This document shows positions 12,802-23,425 of a stretch of DNA of 64,000 nucleotides, in pieces. The notes beneath the pieces were generated by a model. It made no database searches. It was not told the DNA's origin and worked only from the letters and a program-made list of their open reading frames with translations. The stretch spans positions 70,081,558 through 70,145,557 of the forward strand of contig NW_026262668.1 in assembly GCF_021869535.1 (NCBI RefSeq), in the 5' to 3' direction. Position numbers and translations under genes: made by a program. How positions within the stretch are numbered: position 1 is the stretch's first letter; each line of letters opens with the position of its first letter. Source of the stretch: Mytilus californianus. Lineage: Eukaryota; Mollusca; Bivalvia; Mytilida; Mytilidae.

Positions 12802-13077
12802 TTATAAAGCTTTCACCAACCTGTTCACGCCGCCGCCGCCGCCGGTATTACTATACATATGTCTCGCCTTCAGCGTCTTTCGACGCAGGCGAGACAAAAA
12901 CCAAACTGGACTAACAGGATGACTTGAACTTGAAAGACTTGGTAGACTGAATTCTTGAATCTGGTCCCCAGTATTCTCTTCTTGCACTCTCTTTCTTGTT
13001 CCCGACGTTCTCATCATCCCACGGCCCAGGCCACGACCAAGAACTGGTTTACCTCTGTTTCTTCCTTTGGGTGGCAT
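12802..13077 (-). CDS. Small accessory frame of the Harbinger-like element
   Basis: The ATG at 13077-13075 opens about 91 codons starting MPPKGRNRGKPV with an Arg/Gly-rich, highly basic N-terminus (GRGLGRGM), a serine-rich middle, and a run of glycines at the end that is encoded by a CCG triplet repeat at 12826-12844. Harbinger elements carry a second, divergently transcribed gene for a Myb/SANT-type DNA-binding protein. The basic start and orientation fit that role, but the SANT helices are not visible, so this is probably a truncated 5' part. Function is inferred from position only. Confidence 0.4.
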   Translation of the reverse strand: MPPKGRNRGKPVLGRGLGRGMMRTSGTRKRVQEENTGDQIQEFSLPSLSSSSHPVSPVWFLSRLRRKTLKARHMYSNTGGGGGVNRLVKAL

Positions 13078-13497
13078 TTCGAAATGAATTGTTATGAAAA
13101 AGGCGGGAACACAAGACCATGTGTATCCAGAAGTAGTACAAACACCCCCATAATTACACGTCCCAGACACGCCGAAAGCACGGATAATCATCCCAGGTAC
13201 GACCGGGACGCGTCTCAAATACGTTCAAGGGACTTTTTTTTTCGTAGCGTGCATTTCATCTACGTTAGACAAACGCCAGACATACGCCAAAATACCTTAC
13301 TTGAACGCCCGATAAACGCTTATGTACGCCTCTCGTACGCCCTAAACACGCTTAAAGCTCGTTGTGCACACGATACAGATATGATTGACAAGTTAAATGC
13401 GTCTAAAATTACTAGCGTATTGGCAGCGTACATTGTTTTTGACAACGCCCGGCGTACGTCGGTGCTATACGCTGATGTGTGACGCCGGTATTATATG

Positions 13498-13870
13498 GTG
13501 TTTTATTTGTTTTGCTAATTTTTATTGTTTTGTTTTTTGGTTTTTGTTTATTGGGGTTTTTGTTTTTTTTTCTGTTTTTTTTTTTTCTGTTTTGTTTTGT
13601 TTTGTTTTGTTATTCATAAATCATTACTTGGCCCTGAAATTGCAAAAAAAGTAAAAACATTTAAGCCTTTCAAGCAGCTGAGATCACCTCCGGTTTTAAA
13701 TGGGGTTCGTGTTGCTCAATCTTTAATCTTCTATGTTGTGTTTTGTATACTGTTGTTAGTATTTTCGTGTTTGCAATGTCATTGTCAGTTTGTTTTCGGC
13801 CTTACCAGTTTGAATATTCCTTTTGTACCTTTCGCCTCTGTTAAACTTGTGTGTTTTACCTGGTAGTTAT
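13498..13870 (+). repeat. T/G-rich dispersed repeat end
   Basis: A T- and G-rich run (13500-13615) is followed by a segment with TCACCTCCGGTTTTAAATGG, GTTCGTGTTGCTCA and TTTCGGCCTTACCAGTTTG. I recognise the second part as the 3' portion of a mussel retroelement-like repeat. Open frames across it are hydrophobic because the DNA is T-rich, and are not supported as genes. Confidence 0.5.
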
Positions 13871-14283
13871 TATAAAAGTGATTATAAACATCTCTCAAAA
13901 ATAATTGTTCACATTCACATTGGGTTGCGAGGATGGTCCAACTGCCTCAGAAAAATTTAACTAATTCTGACACCGTTAACAATAAGAAAAACGCGCCAAA
14001 CTGATCATGCCCCAAAACCGAAGACTTGCAAAAACATCAATTTCTTTTGAAATCTGATGATAATCATTTCCAGTAGAAAGACGAAATGCAATACATTTTC
14101 ACTATGACAAAAATGATTAGTTATTTGTTTATCTAATACATGTACAACATAATATGTTTTGACAGCCGGGCATCTCTAATAGGATTTTCAAAAAGTTAAA
14201 AGTAGAGCTATTAATTAATAAGAAAAGGGTGAAAAGGGTGTAATAACAACAATAAAAACTAGTTCAGTTCAACATTGAAACAA
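13871..14283. other. No feature recognised
   Basis: AT-rich, no repeat landmark or exon visible. Confidence 0.4.
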
Positions 14284-14770
14284 TCAGCTGGAAATAGTCC
14301 ATAGTTGAGGTCTGGCACAGGTGGGTAGCTTCATGTCACGCCTGCAACTGGGACCCAGTGTTTGGGATGGTGACCCTACCCCATCCCAACTTTTATTTGT
14401 AAAAAAATCCCTACGAAAAAGCTTTTGTCTACAATAGGTACTAGTACATGCACAAATGGTCGGCAATGCCCTAATGTTGCCCGGATCAAAAGCCCTAGGT
14501 ATTCATTCACGGAACGCCTACAACTGGGGGCCAAAGTTGGGATATGGTGACCCTACCTCTCCGAACTTTTATTCGCAAAACAATCCCTACTGAAAAGTTT
14601 TTTGTCCACACTATATATACTGTCCCAGCTAGGTACAAATGATCGGCAATGCTCCATAGTTGCCCGGACCAAAAGGATTAGGTGGGTAAATTCATTGAAC
14701 GCCTGTAGCTGAGGGCCAAAGTTGGGATATGGTGATCCTACCCCCTCCCAAATATTATTCGTAAAACAGT
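14284..14770. repeat. Tandem repeat, about 180-bp unit, 2.7 copies
   Basis: Three successive units share CCTNNAACTGGG (at 14341, 14517 and 14702), TGGTGACCCTACC, TTTTATTCGTAAAACAATCC and GATCGGCAATGC. Spacings are 176 and 185 bp. The unit has stop codons in all frames. Confidence 0.85.
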
Positions 14771-15009
14771 GAAGGTGTATTGGTTCAATGCTAAGAGTTA
14801 AGTCTTGAAATACAAACAGCCATGTTCTTGAGATATGACCTGAATAACCATATAAGCTAATACTAACAAGTTTAACTACATCAGCAGAAAGATACTACAT
14901 TTTGTACTTAAAGATTAACAAATTGTTTATTAAGGTTATAAAACATTAAGTTTCGAATCTGTAATTGTTGATGGGTACATCTAGTTTTGAGGAAAGATAT
15001 CAATCTTAT

Positions 15010-15172
15010 GTCATGTCGGGGCCTTTTATAGCTTACTATACGGTATGGGTTTTGCTCACTATGGAAAGTCGTGCGGTGACCCATTATATTTGCTTACAAA
15101 TACGTCATTTTGGTCTATGATGGGTAGTTGTCCCATTAGCAATCATGCAACATCTTCTTATATTCATATTAT
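15010..15172 (+). mobile_element. Penelope-like 3' tail fragment (family A type)
   Basis: Contains GGGGCCTTTTATAGCTTACT, ACGGTATGGGTTTTGCTCA and the terminal TAGTTGTCCCATTAGCAATC with CAACATCTTC, the same order as the complete tails at 7700-7850. The 5' part is missing. Confidence 0.75.
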
Positions 15173-15474
15173 GTATGACATGTGTTCTCAGGTGATGTAA
15201 ATATAAGAACAACGAAACGAGAGGATTTTATTTGTGATACCCGTTTCTCTCCCCCTTAATACAAGTTCATAAGAAAAATTTAAGTACACTTTTTTCCTCT
15301 GCTATTGATTCGTGTTGTTCATCATATCAGGCTGTGAATACCTTTTACTATAGGGCATTCATTCTAAAAATAACGAATAAACTAAGTCTGTTTAACTTCT
15401 TTTTTATTGAAGGTCGGGAAAATTAGACGATGTTTATTTTTAAACGGTTCAGCTCAAAAGATCACATATTTTTC

Positions 15475-15662
15475 TCACTCCATAGAAGGATTTGTATAAT
15501 ACACATCTGAATCAGCGGAATTCAATGGGAAATATCTTCCAGATTGACGGTCATGAGAATCAGAGCCGAATGATGATCTGTAGCCATGGTGTTTCCTGTC
15601 AATAAAATAGGCTGGTTGATAGAAAGTATCACAATATGTATTGGCTGTAGTATTTGTTTTAC
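15475..15662 (-). CDS. Candidate terminal exon, unknown gene
   Basis: Read on the minus strand, an acceptor (AGAATACAG) at 15663-15664 opens about 62 codons ending in TGA at 15477-15475. The peptide is polar and rich in Tyr, Asp and Ser, with a single Cys. It lies downstream of the GPR158-like exons on the same strand, but its phase needs one carried-over base whereas the exon ending at 16836 leaves two, so direct splicing does not work. An extra small exon, or a different gene, would be required. Possibly spurious. Confidence 0.3.
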
Positions 15663-15682
15663 CTGTATTCTTTATAATAATG

Positions 15683-16025
15683 TCTCGGTGGTCTCGTGAC
15701 AACGTGTTCGCCTCGAGTGCGAGAGGTCTTGGGTTCGATCCCGGATCGGGTCAAACCGAAGACTAACAAATTGGTATTGGCTGCCTATAAGCTATTTAAA
15801 CACGCGACATTAAGGAGAAAGAAAAAACACTGGTCGGCTCGGAGTCAAAATAATGTATCCGGGTAGCGTGACATATCTTTCTTCCGAACTTGTGAACTAC
15901 ACCGTTAAAATTCCGACTCAGCGTGTCGGTTTAGTGCAAAGCAGGATTCTTATTCATATCGCATTAGTATGTTCTCGTCCTGACTATGCATTTAATTTGC
16001 CACTGGACATTAATTAGCCATCCAT
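15683..16025 (+). mobile_element. tRNA-derived SINE
   Basis: The head resembles a tRNA: TGGTCTCGTGACAACGTG gives an A box and GGGTTCGATCCCGGATCG a B box. The body contains AAGGAGAAAGAAAAAACACT, GGTCGGCTCGGAGTC and CCGACTCAGCGTGTCGG, and the end has TTTGCCACTGGACATTAATT. Because the tRNA similarity is followed by a conserved non-tRNA body, this is a SINE and not a tRNA gene. It lies immediately next to the acceptor of the candidate exon 15475-15662. Confidence 0.8.
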
Positions 16026-16835
16026 CATCATTTTCTTACTCATTATTGTCACAATCCAATGTTAGAACTTGTCCATAATCATTATCCATATTACCACCAC
16101 ACATAATAAATGATGTAATAAGTTATTGGCCTCAGTTTTTTTTAAAGCAAAATCTTTAAACCACAAAGAATAGTCCGATAAATTAAATATATAGAAATTT
16201 ATTTTATTGTTTTATGAACGTGATATGAGGTATTTCTTTAATTTGTTCGCTGCAGCGTGTAAATTAAAAACTTCTTAATCGATCTCGAGGGAATCGGAAA
16301 GCGTATCACGTGACGGGGTTGCACGCGAAATTATGCAGAGGTGTAATGCGTCCGGAATTTGAGTTTAAAGAAAATTTGTGTCTTTTGCTGATTTAAAGAA
16401 ATCTACTTTGTGTAATCATTTCAAAATGTAGTGAAATCAAAGTCGTCGTATTCCTCATGGACAATTTGCTTTTTAGCAGTATGAGCAAATAGCACACATA
16501 TGATCCTAGATCTATATGCTAATTTAACAACAATCAAAATCAAAGCTATCTGACGTGTACAGCAGGGTGAAATTAAAATACACGATCCTGTTTTGTTAAA
16601 ACAGCAACTTTCCGTTGATTTCGATTGACCTTAAGTTTCCAATTAAATACTGTTCCTGTATGAAACTGATTGTCATGAGACTGTAAATGAAAAGTTTCCT
16701 TAAAGTAGCGCTAATCCCCACCGTTATCCCAAAAAATCAGTCAAAACAAAGTACTTTTCGAAATTCATGCTTTTTGGTTTTAGAAGATTGCAGTAACTTT
16801 AAGCAATATTTATGAACACAATATAATAGCCTTAC
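16026..16835. other. Non-coding, between GPR158-like exons and SINE
   Basis: No exon with seven-helix character was found here on the minus strand. No repeat family recognised. Confidence 0.4.
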
Positions 16836-16981
16836 ATTTCACATCTAAAACTTGACAAGTCCGAGGCTTTCTCCACTTCTTCTCCACTGAAGCCACTGTA
16901 CACTCCTTGATAATAAAATCCTTCATTGCAGATACAGAAATAGCCACCTACTTTGAATCCTAATCCCGGACGGAAATGACA
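16836..16981 (-). CDS. GPR158-like receptor, exon 5 (cysteine-rich/EGF-like)
   Basis: The acceptor (TATTCCAG) ends at 16982 and the donor (AAT, then GTAAGG) begins at 16835, leaving two bases of a split codon. The peptide starts CHFRPGLGFKVGGYFCICNE and continues GFYYQGVYSGF, matching the conserved C-x-P-GLGF-x-x-G-x-Y-x-C-x-C-x-x-GFY signature that ends the ectodomain of GPR158/GPR179. In the receptor family the next exons carry linker and transmembrane helices; none is visible downstream in this window. This is the last exon I can connect by phase. Confidence 0.7.
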
Positions 16982-17307
16982 CTGGAATAAAAAATATATA
17001 TACAAATAACAACAATAACAATTCGAAAGCAGTCATACCATTCCAATCCATCACTAAAAATGCAGTCAATTATGAAAGAATACATACTTTCTGTGATTCC
17101 TTAATTGATATTAACAGAGCTTATATTTTTCATTAACGAATGACTTTCAAGAAGATGTATGCTAATGTTTACACGTGTGACAAAAACATAACAGTAACAG
17201 CTCATATACGTGTATACCTTTTTCACAAGGTTCACATAAATCCAGAAGACACGTATTGATATTAGGGAACAGGTATATTTAGAATATGTAATAAAATGGT
17301 GTTTTAC

Positions 17308-17440
17308 CGTGGTTTCTATTGGACATTTATGAGTTCCTCTAAATACATTAAAGAATAAATCAACAGTGTCATCTTCATATTCAAGGTCACATTGGTTGAT
17401 GTCTTTATCTGTAAGCTCTATATCTATCGTAGCTACTCCT
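17308..17440 (-). CDS. GPR158-like receptor, exon 4
   Basis: The acceptor TTTAACAG is followed by GGAGTAGCTACG and the donor is ACG then GTAAAA. The exon completes the split Lys codon of exon 3 and ends in phase 0. The peptide GVATIDIELTDKDINQC and RGTHKCPIETT matches the family motif (GV-x-x-DIDL-x-x-x-DI-x-QC ... GTHKC) that follows the Cache domain in GPR158/179. An insertion of acidic and hydrophobic residues (EYEDDTVDLFFNVF) lengthens the loop between the two cysteines relative to vertebrate receptors. Confidence 0.75.
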
Positions 17441-18638
17441 CTGTTAAATAAAATAGTAACCAATCAATTTCGGTATCTTAGAACCATAGAACGGCCATGT
17501 TAGCTCAAGACCTTCAGTGGGTACTCATTTAATAAGGGGATGAACTCATTTAGGCTCACAAAAAATAAAACACTGTATTATTCAAGAGTCTTGTGAACAC
17601 AAAATAAAATTTCATAAACAAAAGAAATCTGTCTTTATGGGTATTTAATATTTATATCGCGAAGCAGCATACGATTACCTGAGTACCTGATATAACCTGA
17701 TATACAAAAGACGTTTGTGTAGAGTTTGTATTAGCCAGAACCCTACTTGTTGCTGTCTTCTTAATAGATTTTGTTTTTCTTTTATTTTATCATATCTGAA
17801 GATTTTCATTCACTGTGTCTTTTATTGGCTGGTAGCAGCCATTGTACACACCACAGTTACCTATTATTCACAATGAATTTCAATAGAAATTTAAAATTTC
17901 ATATAGTTGAATGGAAAAGTTCCATGGCAATAATTTGAAGCTACTCATTTTCGGATGTTGAGGACCATCCACTTCATTTGAACTTTGATGGATAATTGTC
18001 TCATTGGCAAACATACCACATTTATTTTTATATTATATAATGCCATTTGGATCTCAGTCAACTTCGGTTCAATGTTTACAAAGTCAAACAATTTTTTTGC
18101 CTATAAATTTGAAAATTGAAGCTTTTTAAATTTAAACACACTTGCAAACCAGCACTGGACTGAGCGGCGACTATTTTGACTGCCAATTGAAAATGGTTGT
18201 ATTTTGGATAGAGCCAAAAACTTTCCTCTGCAACAGGTTACCTATGGACAGAACAAAGAGCAATGGTAAGGTTCTTTAAAGTGAAGTGAGCGTACGCACT
18301 TTCCCTACAAGAGGCATAGGATTAAAAGTCCCAATTCTGATCGAATGTAACTGCGTACATATACATCCCACACAACCAAACGGACGACAATCAGCATATG
18401 TTGCATGGGTTTTAAGAAGTCCAGGGTTGACAATTTCTGTATACCTCTGTCAACCCTTGGGTATACAGAAAACGAAAATTGGTATACGGAAATACAGGTA
18501 TTTGTTCAAATGGAAAAGATAAAACACAAGTTAAACGACTGAAACGTACAACTCGATCACTAGTATCACACTCTTCGCTGGCGTTATTGTGCACAAATTA
18601 TAAAAAAGGCATTCATTTACACCTTTCTTTTTTCTTAC

Positions 18639-18794
18639 TTAAATTTGGGTGACCCGTCAGTATTTCTGCCTAAGATTGGAGATGAGTATGTAAACATCCA
18701 GACGTGACCTCCTCCGCAATCATAGTATGGCTTAGTTATATGACCATCATCTCTACGGGCGACCAAAAGGTCTGCCTCTATAATGGTTCCATTT
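18639..18794 (-). CDS. GPR158-like receptor, exon 3 (Cache, distal half)
   Basis: The acceptor TTTATTTAG ends at 18795 and the donor (TTTAA, then GTAAG) begins at 18638. Translation in the phase left by exon 2 gives NGTIIEADLLVARRDDGHIT, then KPYYDCGGGHVWMFTYSSPI, then LGRNTDGSPKF, which matches the PY-x-x-C-x-x-G-x-x-W-x-x-TYS-x-x-x-G region of GPR158-type Cache domains. The frame is open end to end and both splice phases agree with the neighbours. Confidence 0.75.
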
Positions 18795-19316
18795 CTAAAT
18801 AAAGACAAAAATACAGTAAGACAAGTATGAACATTACATTATTACTTCGAAGACGCAAGTTTTATTCAAAGATTGCTTTTGGCAATATTTTTATTCTGCA
18901 AACTGCTTTCCTTATTTAGCATTCCTAGACACACAATATTAACAAACTCGATATTCGAATTTTATGTCCGACAATCCCTCTCGATACAATGGTACAAAGA
19001 CAAGCAAATTAGTTACGTCATTAAAAGTACTACAGAGCTATAATACGACACATGTAACAAAGGAACAAGAAGTAAAACAATTGAATAGAATGAACATTCA
19101 AAAGAAAGATAAAAAATAATTTCTTAAATTTAGATTATATTTTAATCGATTCATGTGCATTTCTAGTTTTTTCTTTAGGAAACAAGGACGTTCATGAAAA
19201 CAGTAGCATGGGGCATCTTAAAGGATGATTTTTATTGGTACACCTTGAAGTCTTTCATAAAAATGTGGTCAACCTAGAATTATATCACTAAAAAGATATT
19301 TGTAAAACAATATAAC

Positions 19317-19794
19317 CTGAAAGTTGTTTTAGTGCGGTCTATTGCCACATTCTCATAATTTCTGTCTCTAAGAACACTGTACCATTCGTTGACCAGGCTA
19401 TCGTTTGTGTAATTATAGAAATTTCCTAACTCTAGAGACTCCACAGTTCCATTAGTATTTACGGCAAAAGCTGCAAACAGTTCATAATTTTTAAACACAC
19501 CCGGTGCAAATTCGACAACTCCGCTAAGTATTTCGGGTTTAGCTGTTACCACTAAATTTGTTACTAAGTCGTGACATAAAGATTCATGAAACGTTTCTAG
19601 TGAACCTCCGTGTTTCTGGATCTGTGCAGACAAGTAGTTTGAATTAAAGATAGCTAAATCAGCATATTCTTCCCACTTAGAAAAATCTACGGCAATATCT
19701 AACTCTTCATCTGGTGATAAACTGGTACAAGTTTCTCTACTGACAGTCGTTCCAATTTTCTCCAACACTTTAAAAATGTTATCGTTATTCACAT
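19317..19794 (-). CDS. GPR158-like receptor, exon 2 (Cache, proximal half)
   Basis: The acceptor CAATTACAG ends at 19795; the donor after CAACTTTCAG begins at 19316. The 478-nt exon completes the split codon of exon 1. It encodes an amphipathic start (VNNDNIFKVLEKIG), then SKWEEYADLAIFNSNYLSAQ (equivalent to the helix with FLN...LQ in GPR158), SLCHDLVTNLVVTAKPEILS, and a segment ending SLVNEWYSVLRD (equivalent to ETEWF). This is the ligand-binding Cache-like domain; vertebrate GPR158 binds glycine there. Several N-glycosylation sequons (NGT, NYT, NDS) fit an extracellular location. Confidence 0.75.
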
Positions 19795-20188
19795 CTGTAA
19801 TTGAATGTGAATTCATATGAAGATTTATCACCAAAAAAATCATGAATAAATCATTACATTAATCTCATACTGACCATACTATACGCAAAATTATGAAAAC
19901 ATTGGTTTTCTTTCAAGATGGGTCATATACTGACACGTACTACGCAAAATTATGAACACAGTGGTTTACTTTCTAGATGGGTCATTTACTGACATTACCT
20001 CGTTCTTGTTCATTTTCATGCATAAGTTTACTCTATTACAAGCTGTTTATGGTTAAAGGAAAGACGAGCTGGGTATTTAAAATATTATGCATATCATAAA
20101 CGAAAGCTGCACTAGAATTTGCAAATATCTGTGTAAGTCATGTTATGAAGTGTTAATCAAAGTAGAGAGCAATGAAAGAATAACTTAC

Positions 20189-20249
20189 GATAACCTCCGG
20201 TTACAAGGCCACAAAAAACAAGATATACAAATATATCTATTGTAGCCAT
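20189..20249 (-). CDS. GPR158-like receptor, exon 1 (signal peptide)
   Basis: The ATG at 20249-20247 encodes MATIDIFVYLVFCGLVTGGY, a short hydrophobic signal peptide, and runs into a perfect donor (TATC, then GTAAGT) at 20188. It leaves one base, which joins the AT of exon 2 without breaking the frame. The start was chosen because it is the first ATG of the hydrophobic frame and gives correct phase to the Cache exon. The region just upstream has a 21-bp tandem duplication (ACTGTTATTGTGTAATAACC) near 20290-20340. Confidence 0.65.
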
Positions 20250-20991
20250 TCTGATCTGCTGAACTTCAACGCAAGAAATATTCCGGTGTATACAGTTATT
20301 GTGTAATAACCATACTGTTATTGTGTAATAACCAATAACAAAATTCAAACAAAAAATAATGATTATTTATAATATTTGTTTTTTTCTGATATTATATATA
20401 TATATTATTCGATAGACCTTAATACCGATTAATGAATCTGGCTAGATGTAACAGAAGGTGTTATGCGAATTACAATATAGCCGCAACAGAAAATCTCTTT
20501 TGTCATTTGTTTTTTTATTTTGGTTTATTTCTGTGTTGCATCATTAACGAACACGACACGCACATTGTAAACGATTTTAAAAGTTGAACACACAATTCCA
20601 AAGGTTGTGCGCTCAAGATTTTTAAGTTACGCGCAAAACGCCTAAAGTTACATGTAGTTTTTCTTTCGTTACTTATTATTGTTGGGTGCCATTTTTATTA
20701 TTATAAATAAATGTTTATTTCGTACATTCTACAAGTGTTTACATCGTTGCCCTTAAAAGTTTGATCTTTTGGTAAATTGTTGTCTCATTGGATATCATAC
20801 CAAATCTTATCATTAATTTATCAACAGGTCCGTTGTCTCAAGTGAGCACATTTCATAGTGCAATGGATACTGTACATGTGTAGATAAATTTTCAGAATTT
20901 CTATTGGCGCCTTGCGGAGAATATTATGAGTAAACTTTGTGTATAGCAAGTTGAATTCATAGATTGAAGACATTTGTCTAAGTCATACATA
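20250..20991. other. Upstream region of the GPR158-like gene
   Basis: Contains a TA microsatellite (20393-20405) and a decayed Penelope-like tail tip (GTTGTCTCATTGGATATCAT at about 20780). A promoter is expected near 20260-20400 but I cannot point to one. Confidence 0.35.
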
Positions 20992-21053
20992 TGCTCTATG
21001 GTCGGGTTGTTGTCTCTTTGACACATTCCCCATTTCCATTCTCAATTTTATGT
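20992..21053 (+). mobile_element. Penelope-like family B 3' tip
   Basis: The terminal segment GGTCGGGTTGTTGTCTCTTT, then ACACATTCCCCATTTCC and ATTCTCAATTTTA, matches the last 50 bases of the family B elements ending at 56428 and 60448. Confidence 0.8.
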
Positions 21054-21426
21054 ATACATTCCGGGAAATTTCGAGATTTTCTAATCATTCGCATGTTAAC
21101 CTCAAAGGTACCTTCACTTGTCGCACTCTTTTTTCCTAAAGCTATTTGAGCATCGAACCACATGCTGCTATACACAAGGGATTTAATAAAGTCAATCAGG
21201 ATCAAAACATAAAATAAATTTTGGAGTAATTTTAAGATGAAAAAAAATCAATAAAGCTTTGGAAAGGATTTGCTTGGATTCATCAATAAAGATCCTATTC
21301 CCAAGTTCCAGATAATCATTTTTAGAATTAATTTAGGAAAGTTTGTAGTGAAGTTCGTTCCTTTTTTTTTAAAAGAAGTGTAGGAACACATATTGGAAAA
21401 TGTCGTCACAAAGGCACGTGTCTGTT

Positions 21427-22215
21427 ATATAAAAATAAGAAGATGTGGTATGATTGCAAATGAGACAACCATCCACCGGGACCAAATGATGTAGAAGTTA
21501 GCAACTATGGATCACCTTACGCTTTCAACAATGAGCAAAACCCATTCCGCATAACAAGCTATAAACGACCCCGAAATGACAAATGTAAAACAAATCAAAC
21601 GAGAAAACTAACGGCCTGGTTTATGTACAAAACAAAAAACGAAAAACAAACATCATAAACAGCAACAAACTATACAACCACTGAATTGCAGGCTCCTAAC
21701 TTGGAACAGACACGTACAAAATGTGGCGGGATTATACATGTTTGCGGGCACCCAACCCTCCCGTAACCTGGGACATTCGTGTAACAGTTCAACATAAAAA
21801 CAAACCATAAAATTTATTTCCGAAGGACTTCACCCATCAGATCGATACAAAGCACAAAAACAACTAACAAAGACCAAAGACACAAAGTGCAGATCTGAGA
21901 GTACTCGCAGTAACTGAAATCTAGTTCAAAGCCATTAACAACAAATAAAAAAATCATGTATCGAAGACTTAAATAGCAATCACTACACATCCAGCATCCA
22001 ATGGATTTAGTACATAGACGTCATTAACGGTCAGACAAAAACATGACCTTGTGCAATGCAAAAATATAGGTATGAACAGATTGTAAGATCGTGAATGTAC
22101 ACAGTGTATAGCAACAATAATAAGTTTAACTTAGTTTTTAATTTATTGATAATAAAATCAATATTTATACCAACAAAAAACAATATTAAAAGATCTAATT
22201 ACAGTGTTGAATTGG
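21427..22215 (-). mobile_element. Penelope-like family A 3' fragment
   Basis: In plus coordinates it starts with the tail terminus AAGAAGATGTGGTATGATTG (reverse complement of the element end) and runs back through the conserved GGCTCCTAACTTGG block, GAGTACTCGCAG and the SECIS region to the last codons of the reverse transcriptase frame (the RSLNIV-type segment) at about 22150-22200. It is 5'-truncated within the last coding codons, as expected for target-primed reverse transcription that stopped early. Confidence 0.8.
21979..22024 (-). promoter_or_regulatory. Decaying SECIS-like hairpin (family A copy)
   Basis: On the minus strand: ATGAC, a 5' stem strand containing CTATGTAC, then TAAATCCATTGGATGCTGG, a 3' strand containing GATGTGTAG, then TGAT. 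The AUGA/UGAU core and the apical UAAA are kept while the stem is shortened to about seven pairs. Confidence 0.5.
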
Positions 22216-22954
22216 CATGACAGATTTTGTTTCGGTTTATGAAAAGAGTCGATTGAACAAATGTTTTCAATTAATGAATAGATAATTAAGTACAAAAGTG
22301 TAGGTAAAATATGTTTGAATTACGTAGTCCACTGATCCTCTATATATTGTCAACAACCTGTAACCTGATTATCTCTTTAAAAGAAAACGTGCAAAATGTT
22401 ACGGTTGTCCTTTTATAAAATGATAATTTACATATTTCAGCAGATTGTGATACAAATACGAGCCTAGCTAATCCTTGTATAACGCAATCACTTTCTTAAA
22501 TGAACACAAGGTACGTTAAGTGTCTAATTTGGCACAAATTATTTGATTTATTTAAAACCTTTATGATATATTACATGCAGCTGTGAATTCATCGCTGACA
22601 AATCAATTTTCTTATTTATTTTATTTCCCAAATCTATTAATCATATGCTTTAGGAAAGATCCATTTGCAAATCATAAATTAGAAAGTTGTCGGGAGGAAA
22701 ATTTTGATGAAAATGTCATGTTAGGTTGTATTATTTTGGTATAGTTTGACCTATGTTATTATATAAACAAGGATTCATATATTCTGTTTCAGGTACTCAG
22801 GAAAAGTTTAGCATTTTTCACCTGTAAAACTGTTTAATGTTCAAAAAGAAAGAAGATAGCAAGAAGGTTTTCCAATACCATTAGTCGAAGAAAGACAAAC
22901 AGCAATATAATCGAAGAAAAAATGACAAACCACCAAAAAAAGCCTTTATTGTGT
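22216..22954. other. No feature recognised
   Basis: AT-rich sequence without exon or repeat landmarks. Confidence 0.4.
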
Positions 22955-23425
22955 CATAGATCAAACTTATTCGTTCGATGTATATTTACTTGCTTTTTTG
23001 TATTGTCTTTTTGATCGAGTTAAGCCATTTCAATTGCTATTTTATTGTGTGTCTTTTTATGTTGTAATGTTATACCACTGTTTCATGTTAGGGTGAAGGT
23101 TGGCGCCTGATAAAACGTTTAAACCCGCTGCATTTTTATGCACCTGTCCTTAGTCAGGAGCCTGTTGTTCAGTGGATGTCGTTTGTTGGTGTGGTTCATA
23201 AGTGTTTCTCGTTTCTCGTTTTTTATATAAATTAGACCGTTGGTTTTCCTGTTTGAATTGTTTTACATTAGTCTTTTTGGGGCCTTTTATAGCTTGCTGT
23301 TTGGTGTGAGCCAAGGCTCCGTGTTGAATGCCGTACTTTGACATATAATTGTTTACTTTTTACGCATTGTGACTTGGATGGATAGTTGTCTCATTGGCAC
23401 TCATACCACATCTTCCTATTTAGAT
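22955..23425 (+). mobile_element. Penelope-like 3' tail, third family (C)
   Basis: Starts near GTCATAGATCAAACTTATTC and contains GATCGAGTTAAGCCATTTC, GGTTGGCGCCTGATAAAACG, TTTAAACCCGCTGCATTTTT and GTCAGGAGCCTGTTGTTCAG. It ends TAGTTGTCTCATTGGCACTC and ATACCACATCTTCC. A second copy begins at 63745 and the tip alone at 33104. Order of blocks equals that of families A and B, but the sequence is clearly distinct. Confidence 0.7.

Larger units (their letters stand above)
9090..13490. mobile_element. PIF/Harbinger-like DNA transposon, decayed
   Basis: A plus-strand DDE transposase remnant (9784-12268) and a divergently oriented minus-strand frame (12802-13077) are flanked on both sides by DNA unusually rich in short CGTA/ACGC motifs (about 9300-9690 and 13190-13490), unlike the CpG-poor surroundings. 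Two genes in opposite orientation, a DDE transposase and an accessory protein, are the usual Harbinger layout, and clustered subterminal motifs are common transposase-binding sites. Exact terminal inverted repeats and the target duplication could not be resolved, so the ends are approximate. Confidence 0.6.

Noticed and set aside
15475..15662. Last exon of the GPR158-like gene
   Set aside because: The splice phase is incompatible with the exon ending at 16836, and the sequence does not resemble the receptor family; kept only as an unassigned candidate exon.
15683..15760. tRNA gene
   Set aside because: A and B boxes are present but a SINE body follows directly and the cloverleaf is imperfect.
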